Assembly: GCA_900770395.1 (NCBI GenBank)
Contig: CAAGKM010000023.1
Coordinates: 124,001 to 188,000 of the forward strand
DNA length: 64,000 nucleotides
Direction: 5' to 3'
DNA from: an uncultured Prevotella sp.
GTDB taxonomy: Bacteria; Bacteroidota; Bacteroidia; Bacteroidales; Bacteroidaceae
The translations under genes and the position numbers were made by a program. The notes under the pieces were generated by a model. It was not told where the DNA came from. It was given only the letters and a program-made list of their open reading frames with translations, and did no database searches. Shown here piece after piece: positions 46,160 to 54,810 of this stretch; position 1 is the stretch's first letter, and each line of letters opens with the position of its first letter.

Positions 46160-46336
46160 TTATTTCTTGTTTTTACCAAACAGCAAATCAATCACTGTTC
46201 GTCCTATTTTTCTCTCTATACCAGCCTTTGTCATCGGAATCCCGGTATTCCGACTAATCTGCTGCTTCACTTTCGTTATTCCAAGCGCTCTTTTCCATGA
46301 GAACGAGAGCCCGGGGATTGTTGATTTCTTTGACAT
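46160..46336 (-). CDS. Small conserved basic protein
   Basis: A 58-residue basic protein if begun at the ATG at 46336 (MSKKSTIPGLSFSWKRALG); an in-frame upstream start at 46375 would add 13 residues of poor quality. The phrase IPGLSFSWKRALGI with a Gly/Lys-rich rest (ISRNTGIPMTKAGIERKIGR) looks like a family of short Bacteroidetes proteins of unknown function. It ends 6 bases before the next lipoprotein gene. Confidence 0.6.
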   Translation of the reverse strand: MSKKSTIPGLSFSWKRALGITKVKQQISRNTGIPMTKAGIERKIGRTVIDLLFGKNKK

Positions 46337-46377
46337 GATACAGTTTTTGTTTATCTCAATTTTGCATCCGCACATTA

Positions 46378-46773
46378 TTATCGAGTGATAATATTCTGGT
46401 ATCTGGCTTCAGCAAGTTGCAACTGTCCATCAAAAATGATAATATAGTAGTTTTTACCATTGTACTTTGCACATGGACGATCACTGATTGAGAACTCTAC
46501 ATGCTGGTTTGTCAGGTAAAAGTTATGAAACCTTTCACTCCTTCCTCGATTGGTCAATCGTATAGGTCCCTGATAGTTTGCCCTCCACGTCTTGGTTCCT
46601 GCATTTGTGTTTTTTACTTGAATACCATAGTGGGTAATCTTTATTGGATTGTTGATAGAATAGTATCTGCCACTTTCAACAATATAACGACATACATAGT
46701 CACCATAAGGTTCTCTGGCTTGCGCCGTAATTACTACAACAATGAGTAACAAGAATAAAATTACTTTTTTCAT
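46378..46773 (-). CDS. Small secreted protein, unknown function
   Basis: A 131-residue protein with a clear signal peptide (KKVILFLLLIVVVITAQA) and a beta-rich mature domain of about 110 residues. No family is recognised. It is part of a run of short same-strand genes (48488-46160). Confidence 0.65.
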   Translation of the reverse strand: MKKVILFLLLIVVVITAQAREPYGDYVCRYIVESGRYYSINNPIKITHYGIQVKNTNAGTKTWRANYQGPIRLTNRGRSERFHNFYLTNQHVEFSISDRPCAKYNGKNYYIIIFDGQLQLAEARYQNIITR

Positions 46774-46830
46774 ATTTTTTTTATTTAGCTGTTATAAATA
46801 TCAAATTATTGAATAATCTCATAGCCGACT

Positions 46831-47187
46831 TTATCGTCTATTATAGTATTTATCTATTTCTTCCTGAAGATTTACCGCTGGGAATCGCATTAGCTGCTGT
46901 ACTTTATCAATAGCGACATTTGTGTCCATATCGGTGAAATCTCTGGGAAGGATAGACTTAATGGCTTCTCCAACTTCCTTCGTGATGTGTTCTATCCAAT
47001 CCGAAGATAACAATCCATCGGATTTACGCTGAAATTCGAGACACATATCGCAGGAATACATTACACACTCGGTTAAAATTTGATGTTTGTAGAGCTGAAT
47101 GGTTCCTTGGTTGGACATGTTCAGCAGATTCTTGATGAGGTCTTGGCGAAAATATTCGCGAAAACGTGGTTTGATAGGAGTATACAT
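46831..47187 (-). CDS. Small helical cytoplasmic protein, unknown function
   Basis: A 118-residue protein without signal peptide, mostly helical (RQDLIKNLLNMSNQGTIQLY, EHITKEVGEAIKSILP), with three clustered Cys residues (CVMYSCDMC). No family recognised; neighbours suggest a shared operon of accessory genes. Confidence 0.6.
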   Translation of the reverse strand: MYTPIKPRFREYFRQDLIKNLLNMSNQGTIQLYKHQILTECVMYSCDMCLEFQRKSDGLLSSDWIEHITKEVGEAIKSILPRDFTDMDTNVAIDKVQQLMRFPAVNLQEEIDKYYNRR

Positions 47188-47206
47188 AGATGCTTATTTT
47201 TGTGAG

Positions 47207-47560
47207 TTAATATTCTTCAAGATAGATATCGACAAAATCAGATATGCCTGAGCAATCCATTTCAACAGAAGCAACTTTCATGCCAAAAGCTGTCATGGTG
47301 CTTCGGATGGCATTGAGATGCCCTTGAAGATGGACGCCATAAATAGCAATCGAATTGATTTCACCATTACAGCCTGGATAAAATAGCAAAAGATTTAAGG
47401 AATGTCCATTTTTACCGACTTCTATGGCATGTACCCCTGCATGCATATCATAGCAATATGACCGTATGCTGTAAGAGGCATACATTGGGTGATTTTTGAA
47501 TCCTACGACGATATTGTTAATTCGTCTCTGACTTTCTGAATTTAGATAATTGTAAAACAT
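47207..47560 (-). CDS. Small protein, unknown function
   Basis: A 117-residue protein without signal peptide with alternating strands and helices (GVHAIEVGKNGHSLNLLLFY, HLNAIRSTMTAFGMKVASV). It has an acidic C-terminus. No family recognised. It ends 19 bases before the 46831 gene. Confidence 0.6.
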   Translation of the reverse strand: MFYNYLNSESQRRINNIVVGFKNHPMYASYSIRSYCYDMHAGVHAIEVGKNGHSLNLLLFYPGCNGEINSIAIYGVHLQGHLNAIRSTMTAFGMKVASVEMDCSGISDFVDIYLEEY

Positions 47561-47618
47561 ATCTTTCTAAAGTTTTTTATTTGTAATACCGAAAAGTCTC
47601 AAAAGTAAATCCTCAATT

Positions 47619-48131
47619 TTATTTGTGTGAAGCATTAAATAGAACAAAATCAAAGTGACTGCCTTTAAACGGGGACAGATCCATTGTGTTCTTGATATAG
47701 TCGGGATATAGTTCCACAACTATGCGGCAAACATGAGGATATATATCCTTTACCTCTTCTTCGCCGAAACCATCGGCATACAGCAGATAGCTGAAACAGT
47801 CCATATATATAAGGAGATCTCCGAAGATAAGCATGCCACACCTGCTTATGTGGTCCATAACTGTAGCCACAAGACCAGCAACGTGGATATTCAATATTTT
47901 ATCTGCAGTATCGGCATTATTCATTGCAATTACTTGTTTTTCACAATCCGATATGAATTCATCTATACTTTCACCATTGATTGCCGATATAAATGAGATA
48001 CCGCCGGTAAGCAGTTCTTGTGGACAGAACCTGTGGGTTATAACGGCACCATTCTCGCATGGTGCGGAGAATACAAGATTCTTATTACAGCCATTAATCG
48101 CTACATTGAAAGAGAAGTTTTTTGTTTCCAT
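47619..48131 (-). CDS. Small protein, unknown function
   Basis: A 170-residue protein with a beta-rich N-terminus (SFNVAINGCNKNLVFSAPC) and a helical C-terminal two-thirds (HVAGLVATVMDHISRCGML ... EEVKDIYPHVCRIVVELY). It has no signal peptide. It starts 12 bases after the 48144 gene ends. Confidence 0.6.
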   Translation of the reverse strand: METKNFSFNVAINGCNKNLVFSAPCENGAVITHRFCPQELLTGGISFISAINGESIDEFISDCEKQVIAMNNADTADKILNIHVAGLVATVMDHISRCGMLIFGDLLIYMDCFSYLLYADGFGEEEVKDIYPHVCRIVVELYPDYIKNTMDLSPFKGSHFDFVLFNASHK

Positions 48132-48143
48132 TGTTCTTTAAGT

Positions 48144-48488
48144 TTAAGCATTATAAATACGTTTAGCCATCTCGTATAATCCGTCACCGGTTAGGTATTG
48201 GATTCCCCAGTCATATTCTTTCACAATTGTCGCCACTGCCATGGCTGCGCAATAAAGCGATGTAACATCTCCCGAGAGCAGCCATTCGTGTTTGGCAATA
48301 GTTACAAGCTTATCAATCATTTCCTGATTGATTTTACAGTCTCTCACGTCTTCGAGCTCTTGCCTTGTTGCAACTTTTAAAACCTCACGCTGAATAAAGC
48401 TTTTATAGCTTATCATCTTTGGCATTGCTGATGTTGGATTAGCCCTTACTATTTCAGCAGCCTGTTCTAATTCCTGTTTTGTTATCAT
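48144..48488 (-). CDS. Small helical protein, unknown function
   Basis: A 114-residue all-helical protein (KQELEQAAEIVRANPT, FIQREVLKVATRQELEDV, SLYCAAMAVATIVKEY). It heads the run of four short orphan genes. These lie just downstream of the protease operon terminator; their size, lack of known domains and tight spacing resemble immunity or accessory gene clusters, but nothing in the sequence shows such a function. Confidence 0.6.
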   Translation of the reverse strand: MITKQELEQAAEIVRANPTSAMPKMISYKSFIQREVLKVATRQELEDVRDCKINQEMIDKLVTIAKHEWLLSGDVTSLYCAAMAVATIVKEYDWGIQYLTGDGLYEMAKRIYNA

Positions 48489-48551
48489 ATCTTTTTGTTT
48501 TTTTAATTTGTATTACATAAGGTAATACCTCAAACTACAAAATGGTAAACG

Positions 48552-48583
48552 AAAAAAGTCCACTCCTTTTATGGAATGGACTT
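48552..48583 (-). terminator. Terminator of the protease operon
   Basis: AAGTCCACTCC (48556-48566) and GGAATGGACTT (48573-48583) pair with one mismatch; the A-run at 48552-48557 gives Us on the minus-strand transcript. It lies 22 bases after the second caspase stop. Confidence 0.75.
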
Positions 48584-48604
48584 CAAAACAATATGAATTA
48601 TCAC

Positions 48605-49507
48605 TTAATGTCGCTCTATAACAGGATGTTGCGATGGCCGAAAAATTTTTAGTGCTTTATATTTTTTGTCTATAAAATAGTCACACCATTTTGAAAAATC
48701 AATGTGCTTATCTATCATTTTTGCAATACAATAACTAAGCGAGCCATAGCATTTTCCTGAAAATCTGTCTCGACACTCATAATTCCGTTGGTCGCTTTCA
48801 CATGCACTTATTATGGTTATTCTTCCTCCTTTAGCAGAATACGCTCCAGGCTTCCTTATTCTGCGTAGGAAGTCTTTTGCCGTTTGATTAAGTTTAAATT
48901 CATTGTCTGTGCCACGGGTTGTATTAATCCATTCGACCTCGCTGTCTGAATCGGAAGACTCTAATTTTCCATTCCTATCTGCACCACCGCTATAGCATGT
49001 GTCAAAAACCACAATCACCTCCCCTTTTGAGCCAACCTTTTGTTTTAGTTGGTTCAATAAGGGGAAAATCTCATCATCTATGAGGTGGTTTTGCCCCTTA
49101 TATTTATACTTCCCAACTTTATATTTTGTAGAAAAGCAAGCATCGTAGCATACAAACGATTGGTCAAAATCCTCTTGCTCATCATTGTTGACATCTTCAA
49201 TCAACTGCCCGTGACCAGAAAAGTGTATATACACAATATCGCCTGCGACAGTTGTTGCAACCAGTCTGTTTAAAGCCGATACAATATTTGCTTTTGTCGC
49301 ATTTTTATCGACAAGAGTTTCTATTGTAAAATGCATGGTGGATAGTTTCTTCTGAAGTAGAAACACATCATTATTGCCATGTATGACAGACCAGCCTGTA
49401 TTCTTGGTGTTATATTTGCCAATACCTATAAGCAGTGCTGAATTCTTTGCGGATAAGCTAAACGCACAAAGTAACAGCCATACCGAAAATAATTGTCTCA
49501 GTTTCAT
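48605..49507 (-). CDS. Exported caspase-like protease (C14), second copy
   Basis: A 300-residue metacaspase-type protease with a signal peptide (RQLFSVWLLLCAFSLSA). The caspase fold starts at NSALLIGIGKYN. The His-Cys dyad is intact: His99 in HFSGHGQ and Cys171 in FDTCYSGG. The acidic DVNNDEQEDFDQSFVCYDA segment and the conserved ISACESDQ also fit. It lacks any pro-domain. Metacaspases normally cleave after Arg or Lys. It is the last gene of the operon; the ATG overlaps the anti-sigma stop (ATGA). Confidence 0.92.
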   Translation of the reverse strand: MKLRQLFSVWLLLCAFSLSAKNSALLIGIGKYNTKNTGWSVIHGNNDVFLLQKKLSTMHFTIETLVDKNATKANIVSALNRLVATTVAGDIVYIHFSGHGQLIEDVNNDEQEDFDQSFVCYDACFSTKYKVGKYKYKGQNHLIDDEIFPLLNQLKQKVGSKGEVIVVFDTCYSGGADRNGKLESSDSDSEVEWINTTRGTDNEFKLNQTAKDFLRRIRKPGAYSAKGGRITIISACESDQRNYECRDRFSGKCYGSLSYCIAKMIDKHIDFSKWCDYFIDKKYKALKIFRPSQHPVIERH

Positions 49508-50202
49508 TTTATCATGTCTAATACTGATTTACACTTCGTTACATAGCCTTGGAAGTCTTCATTGCCGTCAAATCTCTCTATAAGCTGTGTTAATATTTTC
49601 TTGGCATCCTCACGTTCATGCAATCTGATATATGCCATTGCTAAGGAATAGCCATTATCAGCTATTTCTTGTTCATCAACAGCGGTGGTGTACATCTTCA
49701 TAAGTTGCGGCAACTTTTCTCTCAACTCGTCCTCGCTAAGTTTGTTTATGTCTATCTGAACAGCACCACTTCTCCATTGGGATATTTCCTCTGCATTGCA
49801 TGTATATATTACATTATCCACAGCATATTCAGCTTGTTGTTGAATTCTGAAAACGGCAGTAAACGCAATTACAACAACCGCAGCAACAGATATTGCCTGC
49901 CACATCCATGCTCTCATATTTATAATTTTAGCCTTTGGCTTATTATCCGTATTGGGAGTCTCTACCACATGACGTGGACCAATTATCTCGCAAAGTTGTT
50001 CCTTTGTGATATTCTTCATTGCAATGCCAAAATCAAGATTGTCCTGCTCTGCTTCTTGGCAAACACCTTTAACAATAGCGCAATATACACTAAATTCTGT
50101 TGCAAACTCATTATCCGATGACAGTCTACCGTCAAACTCTATGCGCTCATCATCTGAAAGCTCACCTTTTATATATTTATCAAACAAATCAAATTTTTCC
50201 AT
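49504..50202 (-). CDS. Transmembrane anti-sigma factor with periplasmic helical domain
   Basis: A 232-residue protein if begun at the ATG at 50202 (MEKFDLFDKYIKGELSDDER), 14 bases inside the sigma gene; an ATG at 50232 is less likely. The N-terminal part (IKGELSDDERIEFDGRLSSD) is the Bacteroidetes anti-sigma type. One span follows at about residues 109-127 (MWQAISVAAVVVIAFTAVF), then a periplasmic helical, TPR-like tail of about 100 residues. The tail lies on the same side of the membrane as the caspase and CHAT proteases, so it could be their target; that is inference. Confidence 0.8.
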   Translation of the reverse strand: MEKFDLFDKYIKGELSDDERIEFDGRLSSDNEFATEFSVYCAIVKGVCQEAEQDNLDFGIAMKNITKEQLCEIIGPRHVVETPNTDNKPKAKIINMRAWMWQAISVAAVVVIAFTAVFRIQQQAEYAVDNVIYTCNAEEISQWRSGAVQIDINKLSEDELREKLPQLMKMYTTAVDEQEIADNGYSLAMAYIRLHEREDAKKILTQLIERFDGNEDFQGYVTKCKSVLDMIK

Positions 50203-50824
50203 TTCTTTTCCATTTTTTAGGTACAACATCAAAGCCTGCTTGTCTCAATGGCTTCATAATCCTGTTAATCAGGTCATTCATACACTGATTCTTTTTTGCT
50301 TTCGCTGTCGCGGCATTTTTATATCCTATTTCCTCGGCTATCTCAGTCATCGACAGGTCTTCATAATAGAATAGTTTGATGATTTTGGCACATGGTTCTG
50401 GCGTATGAGCTATTTCATTGCCTAATATTGAATGGGCTTCGGGATTCTTAACGAACGGCAGTTCCTCTTCATCGGGAAGTGTCTTCAATAGATTCTCAAC
50501 TGTTCGTGCCGCCTTATTGGGTACATCATCGTCTTCACCATTGTCATAAGTGGTGTCAATTGAGTCGATTTTACCTAATTTGCGCATTTCTTTGTTGGCA
50601 AGATGCAACCCAATAGTCATAATATAACTATTCCATGATGTATTTTCTTTAATACTTCCACGCATAAAATTCTCTTTAATAGCATAGAACGTATCTTGAT
50701 ACAGATTTTCTGCAACTTCCAAATGCATTTTGGGATACCTGGAGAGTAAGAAATTCTGATACTTCAACCGAAACTCTTTGTTATTGTACCATTTGCGCAC
50801 TATGTCTTCATAAGTTTGTGCCAT
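50189..50824 (-). CDS. ECF-like sigma factor
   Basis: A 211-residue sigma-70-type protein. Region 2 is divergent (LEVAENLYQDTFYAIKENF, WNSYIMTIGLHLANKEMRK). Region 4 is clear as a helix-turn-helix (IIKLFYYEDLSMTEIAEEIGY followed by KNAATAKAKKNQCMNDL). The acidic linker between (SIDTTYDNGEDDDVPN) is longer than usual. It overlaps the anti-sigma gene and sits between two caspase genes. Confidence 0.85.
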   Translation of the reverse strand: MAQTYEDIVRKWYNNKEFRLKYQNFLLSRYPKMHLEVAENLYQDTFYAIKENFMRGSIKENTSWNSYIMTIGLHLANKEMRKLGKIDSIDTTYDNGEDDDVPNKAARTVENLLKTLPDEEELPFVKNPEAHSILGNEIAHTPEPCAKIIKLFYYEDLSMTEIAEEIGYKNAATAKAKKNQCMNDLINRIMKPLRQAGFDVVPKKWKRNGKI

Positions 50825-50899
50825 TACTATGTTTTTTAGTTTATGAATTTTATTAATTTATAAATTATAGATTTCCTTTCGTGAAAAATATAATCTATA

Positions 50900-51790
50900 T
50901 CATTCTGATTTTTCGATTACTACATTTTGTTTGCGAAGTTTACGGTTTTTGCTCATTCCAGTTTTAACCGCTTCAATCCAAGCTTCAGAGCTGTCAATTC
51001 TGTGTTCTTTCATTGCTTGTGCAACGTAGTATGATAGTGAACCATACCATATATTTGTATCTACATCACGAACTTCTCTGTTTACTTGATATGAACGACA
51101 AGCCTCAACGAAAGTGACTGGTGATTGTCCTTTTGTGGTTGAGACCGTAAAATAGTCATTCGTTTCGCTTGTCCTATCAGGTGTATAATCCTTTCCAGAA
51201 CGGGTAAAACCTTCTCGTGTTCCGCGAATATGGTCATCATCACCCCTTGATGCTGTTCCGCTATGGCAAGCATCAAGAATAACGTACAGCTGCCCTTCGG
51301 GACCTATCTTATTGCGGATACTATTAAAGTAAACCTCCAGCTCATCATCAAGAAGATGATTTTTCCCTTCATATACTCCCTCAGAGTAAATCATCTGAGC
51401 ATCTACAGGAATAAGCGCTTCATCCCAGCCATCCTCTTCATCGCCATTCAAATCCTCAAAAGGCTGCCCATGCATGGAGAAATGTATATACACAATATCT
51501 CCTTTCCTGCTGTTTTTTGCCACCTTCTCAAGCGCTTTTATTATTTTTGCGTGAGTTGCCTGCGCATCAACAAGACTTGTGACATCAAAGCCCTGTTCCT
51601 TGAATAGTGGAGTAAGCAATACAATGTCATTTGCACCGCTAATGTTCGTCCACTTGTTAGGGTCTTCATTGATGTTCCCATAGTCTGAAATACCTATGAG
51701 AAGAGCACGTTTGTTTTCTGCCAGTATTGCTTGACCTCCTATTAACAAGGTCAAAATTGCAACAAATAAAGTTTTTATTACGTTTCTCAT
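50900..51790 (-). CDS. Exported caspase-like protease (C14), first copy
   Basis: A 296-residue metacaspase-type protease with a signal peptide (TLFVAILTLLIGGQAILA), then KRALLIGISDYG. Dyad: His107 in HFSMHGQ and Cys175 in LDACHSGT. Between them is a Ca-site-like acidic stretch (DLNGDEEDGWDEALIPVDA). It differs clearly from the copy at 48605, so the two are old paralogues rather than a fresh duplication. It lies 20 bases after the CHAT gene. Confidence 0.92.
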   Translation of the reverse strand: MRNVIKTLFVAILTLLIGGQAILAENKRALLIGISDYGNINEDPNKWTNISGANDIVLLTPLFKEQGFDVTSLVDAQATHAKIIKALEKVAKNSRKGDIVYIHFSMHGQPFEDLNGDEEDGWDEALIPVDAQMIYSEGVYEGKNHLLDDELEVYFNSIRNKIGPEGQLYVILDACHSGTASRGDDDHIRGTREGFTRSGKDYTPDRTSETNDYFTVSTTKGQSPVTFVEACRSYQVNREVRDVDTNIWYGSLSYYVAQAMKEHRIDSSEAWIEAVKTGMSKNRKLRKQNVVIEKSE

Positions 51791-51810
51791 ATTAATATTT
51801 TATTAGTTTG

Positions 51811-54798
51811 TTAATTTAATCCATCTAAAAGAATAAATGCAGCCCAATAATATGGTTCCTCAAAACCTGAAGTTTCTCTAACTCTTTTTTGTGCTTCCAA
51901 AAGAGATTCCCGTTTGGACTTTCCCTTTAATAGATTCTTATAAAATGCCGTCATTAATATCTGAGTTGCAACATCATCAACTTTCCATAATGACATTATA
52001 ATGCTATTAACCCCAGCAAGTTTAAAAGCTCGTTGAAGGCCATACACACCTTCAGAAGTTACGTTGCCCAATGCAGTTTCACAAGCGGATAATACAACTA
52101 AATCTGTATTTGATAAATCTAAGTGTGATATTTCTGCAGATAGAAGAATCCCGTCTTTTGTTTGGTCTAATTTTATATATTTATCAAAATCCTTAATATT
52201 CCAACAATCTTGTGCACCTGTTAGTGCAAGTCCTGACCTATACAATTCTGGATTTAAACTTTGGAAAGCAATAAATCCTCCTCCATGCTCATATTCCTTA
52301 CGAGCAGTTTCTTCACTATAGTAGAAACCATGTGTTGCTATATGTAATATTTTGGGAGATTTCCCAGAAAGTTCCCTTGTAGATTCTTCTGTTGCTGAGA
52401 TCTTTTTAAAAGTTAATGTATTATAGTCATATTTCATAAATTCTAAACAAATAGAGTCAATTTCGGTGGCTGTACCTTTAAGAGGTGAAAATCCTGACCG
52501 AGTAGTAGACCTAAGTTTTGAAATAGGCTTTTCATTTGGGACAGGTACGTTAATGGAATATGTTATATCTCCACAAAGAATCACTTTGTCTAATGATTTA
52601 TATGGTCTTGAAATGCACAACTCCCGTGTTGAAGACAAACGATAGAGAATATATTTTTCTGCAAGAAATTTAGATTCGTCTTCACCAATCCAGTCAAGAT
52701 TTATATTTTGTAAAACGCCAGTAGGAGCATAATAAATTGTACTTATTCCATGTAAATGAGGTAATAACGGTCTCCAAATAGCATTATACATATTAAATTT
52801 TGCTTCTCCCCTGTATATTTCGTCACTTGATATATTTCCATACTCATCATCTTTATAGATAGAGTCAATCATAGCATTATAAGCAGATTTTACAAATATG
52901 GGGAATTGAGAATCTTTTGTGATTATAAGAGCACCAATTCCAGGATTAGTTTTGTCTATATCATCAGGTGTAAAACCAAATAAATTTATAAATTCTATTG
53001 CCGCTTCACCCTCTTTTAAACTATTCTTGACATCACGCCATGTATAATTTAACTGGTTAAGAAATATAGGATGGTTAGATACATACAACATTATTTCCTT
53101 TCTTAACTCTCGCTCAAAATGAGTCTCAGGCAAAGAATTATCTGGTTTGAATTCCTTATAAAGTTTGATTTTCCTTTGTATGGAATCAGGAGCATTACTA
53201 AGAATTTTATTAATGTCTTTAGTAGTACTTAAAAGTAATCCCTTTTGGATAAGTGCCATATTATATGCATAGCTGTTACCAACAGACCACTGTTTCCCAT
53301 TTTGAGAATAACCTGTATAAAAATCATATTTAATTTCTCCTCCCAGCAAAGTTTTAGACAGATAGGTTTCGCGTTCATTCTCATTCATAAATGCAAAAGC
53401 ATGACGAATTTCTGATTTCTGATTTTCATAGTCAGAAACAAGCAATGGTTCCAAATGATTCGGTTTATCCCATAACCAATATAGCATTGTCAAATCAGAT
53501 TCAATGCTTCTGCGTCCTACATCAGGAATATCAGACTCTTTATATATATATAATAATTGTTGTTCAGCCAAATCATATTGTTTTTTATGAAGATATAATT
53601 GAGCTAATTTTTTTCTACGTGAGTATAAAGGCTTTAATTGAATTGATTTTTTAATATCTACAATCGCACTGTCATAGTCTTCTAAAAATTCATATGCCCA
53701 AGCCCGACTCTCATAGAAAAACGCAATAGTTTCAGCATCTTCACTTCCAGCATTAATAATAGGTGTAGCGGTTTCAATAAGCCATTCTGCGTTTATACGA
53801 GAACGCCCCAATGTATCCATCCATAATTGTCTTTCAACAATATGCCGGTCAATCATCTGCGCCATTGACGGTTCAGAATTTGCATTGGAAAGACATTTCC
53901 ATGCTTCTTCCAATAGATTTCTGGATTTTATATGATTTCCAATGTGACGATAATAATTTGCCAACTTCAGAGGGATACGAACTTTATCCTCTAATGTTAT
54001 TTTATTAACATGACTTGGATAAGTCCATATCTCCAATTTATGCGCATAAGTGTCGGCTGCTTGTAATTTCTCCATTTTTAGAAAACCTTCCAACTGAAGA
54101 ATCTCAAATTCGTATTGGTATTGAGGTAAAATATTGGCTTTTCGTATTTTTGTATAAAATGGATGTATCCATTCTGTAGTAAACTGGGGTACAGCATTTA
54201 ACAGGTTATGTGCATATCCTCGAATAGAAGAAATGACAGACTCATACTGTATTGATCCTATACCGCATTTTTGTTCTATAATCTCAACCTCTGATTTACA
54301 GAAATTCATCAGCCCAGCAAGATCACGCTTCTTAAATGCTTGAAAAGCTAAAACATCAAACCATTCTAAATGCTTTTGTGAACCACTTCCATATATTTTT
54401 TCTCTTAAGGTAAGTACCCTTTCTGCAGCTTTGACTGCTAATGAATATTGATTAGATGTGTAAAAACACCATGCTGCTGATTGGATGTATTCTTCGGCGA
54501 TACTGTCGGATTTATTAATGAGTTGCTCAGCTAATTCTATCAAATATTGACTATAATACAAAGTAGAATCAGTTTCATCGGTATATGAATAGCATCGCGC
54601 AATACCAGCAATATCATCAATAAACCATTCTGTTCCTTTATCTTCAGATGCCATTATCTTTTTTAGACGTATTGCCTCTTGATAATTCCCTGCTTTTTCA
54701 TAATTGGATGCCTTCTTCCATAATGGTTCTTGACTATATACTTCCATATAGTTTAGCACAAATATTACAGCTATAATTAAAAATATCTTGTTCATCAT
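51811..54798 (-). CDS. Exported TPR-CHAT protease (first of two)
   Basis: A 995-residue protein: signal peptide (KIFLIIAVIFVLNYMEVYSQ), TPR-type helical repeats over about 25-560 (YEKAGNYQEAIRLKKIMA; YESRAWAYEFLEDYDSAIVDIKKS), and a C-terminal CHAT caspase-fold domain (about 600-995). The catalytic pair is His823 (HIATHGFYYSEE) and Cys906 (LSACETALG). The end (MSLWKVDDVATQILMTAFY ... YYWAAFILLDG) is the family's standard closing. TPR-CHAT proteins sense a partner through the TPRs and cut specific substrates. Confidence 0.94.
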   Translation of the reverse strand: MMNKIFLIIAVIFVLNYMEVYSQEPLWKKASNYEKAGNYQEAIRLKKIMASEDKGTEWFIDDIAGIARCYSYTDETDSTLYYSQYLIELAEQLINKSDSIAEEYIQSAAWCFYTSNQYSLAVKAAERVLTLREKIYGSGSQKHLEWFDVLAFQAFKKRDLAGLMNFCKSEVEIIEQKCGIGSIQYESVISSIRGYAHNLLNAVPQFTTEWIHPFYTKIRKANILPQYQYEFEILQLEGFLKMEKLQAADTYAHKLEIWTYPSHVNKITLEDKVRIPLKLANYYRHIGNHIKSRNLLEEAWKCLSNANSEPSMAQMIDRHIVERQLWMDTLGRSRINAEWLIETATPIINAGSEDAETIAFFYESRAWAYEFLEDYDSAIVDIKKSIQLKPLYSRRKKLAQLYLHKKQYDLAEQQLLYIYKESDIPDVGRRSIESDLTMLYWLWDKPNHLEPLLVSDYENQKSEIRHAFAFMNENERETYLSKTLLGGEIKYDFYTGYSQNGKQWSVGNSYAYNMALIQKGLLLSTTKDINKILSNAPDSIQRKIKLYKEFKPDNSLPETHFERELRKEIMLYVSNHPIFLNQLNYTWRDVKNSLKEGEAAIEFINLFGFTPDDIDKTNPGIGALIITKDSQFPIFVKSAYNAMIDSIYKDDEYGNISSDEIYRGEAKFNMYNAIWRPLLPHLHGISTIYYAPTGVLQNINLDWIGEDESKFLAEKYILYRLSSTRELCISRPYKSLDKVILCGDITYSINVPVPNEKPISKLRSTTRSGFSPLKGTATEIDSICLEFMKYDYNTLTFKKISATEESTRELSGKSPKILHIATHGFYYSEETARKEYEHGGGFIAFQSLNPELYRSGLALTGAQDCWNIKDFDKYIKLDQTKDGILLSAEISHLDLSNTDLVVLSACETALGNVTSEGVYGLQRAFKLAGVNSIIMSLWKVDDVATQILMTAFYKNLLKGKSKRESLLEAQKRVRETSGFEEPYYWAAFILLDGLN

Positions 54799-54810
54799 CT
54801 GTGATTACTA

